Shown one piece after another: positions 63,944-64,000 of a stretch of 64,000 nucleotides of DNA. This DNA is from CAWKGC01 sp963849005. Its GTDB lineage: Bacteria; Pseudomonadota; Gammaproteobacteria; Burkholderiales; Usitatibacteraceae. The translations under genes and the position numbers were made by a program. Position 1 is the first letter of the stretch. Each line of letters opens with the position of its first letter. The notes beneath the pieces were generated by a model. That model saw nothing but the letters and a program-made list of their open reading frames with translations. It was not told the DNA's origin and did not search any database. Location of the stretch: contig CAWKGC010000022.1 of the NCBI GenBank assembly GCA_963849005.1, forward strand, positions 310,001 through 374,000, read 5' to 3'.

Positions 63944-63944
63944 G
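63929..63944. promoter_or_regulatory. Palindromic operator candidate in the panB divergent region
   Basis: CTTGATGCGTATCAAG: perfect 6-base arms around GCGT. It overlaps the -35 element of the panB promoter and lies 10 bases upstream of the divergent start codon, so a bound regulator (possibly the nearby GntR protein) could control both sides. Confidence 0.5.
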
Positions 63945-63953
63945 GGGCCGGAA

Positions 63954-64000
63954 ATGATGACCGAACGCCAGCGCAAGTTCCGCGATGCTGTTGCAGGTGG
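63954..64000 (+). CDS. Start of a divergent gene, partial
   Basis: ATG ATG ACC GAA (63954 or 63957) after GGGGCCGGAAA opens a frame reading MMTERQRKFRDAVAG up to the window edge. The first residues resemble the N-terminus of PEP-mutase/isocitrate-lyase-superfamily enzymes, but 15 residues do not allow a call. Confidence 0.35.
   Translation, partial: MMTERQRKFRDAVAG

Overview
The window is GC-rich proteobacterial DNA. Its gene content points to a free-living betaproteobacterium of Burkholderiales type: a Bug/TctC binding protein, a Burkholderia-style phosphonoacetate operon, a WS/DGAT acyltransferase, Liv-type ABC transport and single-polypeptide D-lactate dehydrogenase. No rRNA, tRNA, integrase, transposase gene or CRISPR array was seen. 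About twenty-five genes that otherwise look intact are broken by single-base frameshifts. Most can be restored by one inserted or deleted base, so the sequence probably carries residual indel errors from an uncorrected long-read or draft assembly. I annotate such genes across their frameshifts and keep 'pseudogene' for real truncations.

Layout. 1-8.4 kb is a phosphonate module. The minus-strand genes phnR-phnA-phnD-phnC-phnE are divergent from phnY, a Na/Pi cotransporter gene and an HD-domain oxygenase gene. A near-consensus promoter and a palindromic operator lie between the two arms. PhnY and PhnA would convert phosphonoacetaldehyde to acetate plus phosphate. 8.5-17.3 kb holds a radical SAM protein, two alpha/beta hydrolases with a WS/DGAT wax ester/TAG synthase, a methyltransferase, a Bug-family binding protein, a LysR regulator and a glutamine-synthetase-family ligase. 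17.3-25.3 kb is an accessory island of lower GC that looks like a defence island: two HEPN-type proteins, a type I restriction-modification system (HsdR, HsdM, HsdS) and a SIR2-like DUF4917 protein. 25.3-32.4 kb carries alkB, a serine hydrolase with a possible active-site substitution, small enzymes, a decayed HigBA-type toxin-antitoxin pair and a lipoprotein. 32.4-41.6 kb has HupE/TPR genes, SDRs, small lipoproteins, OsmC, a DUF433/DUF5615 toxin-antitoxin pair, ChaA and PrsW.

41.6-49.2 kb contains a 978-residue outer-membrane protein with an HExxH motif. Upstream of it is a minus-strand regulatory run: SpoIIE-phosphatase/HATPase fusion, STAS antagonist, ECF sigma factor, putative anti-sigma factor, and a membrane-anchored protein made of about 40 NA(S/A)T tetrapeptides. 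A strong terminator ends the run. 49.2-57.5 kb encodes a hemolysin III protein, a CYTH protein, D-lactate dehydrogenase, a HemG-like flavodoxin, a beta-lactamase-fold hydrolase, a PEP-mutase-family enzyme and a PhyH dioxygenase. 57.6-64 kb is a Liv-type ABC operon, a GntR regulator and panB, with a divergent gene running off the edge.

A palindromic repeat family with core GGGGTCAGAGACGTAATA occurs at four intergenic sites (about 2.35, 8.43, 9.58 and 57.56 kb). A sister family with core GGGGTCAGACCCCGGTTT lies at 60.94 kb, between the Liv binding-protein gene and the permease genes. They resemble REP/BIME-type elements.
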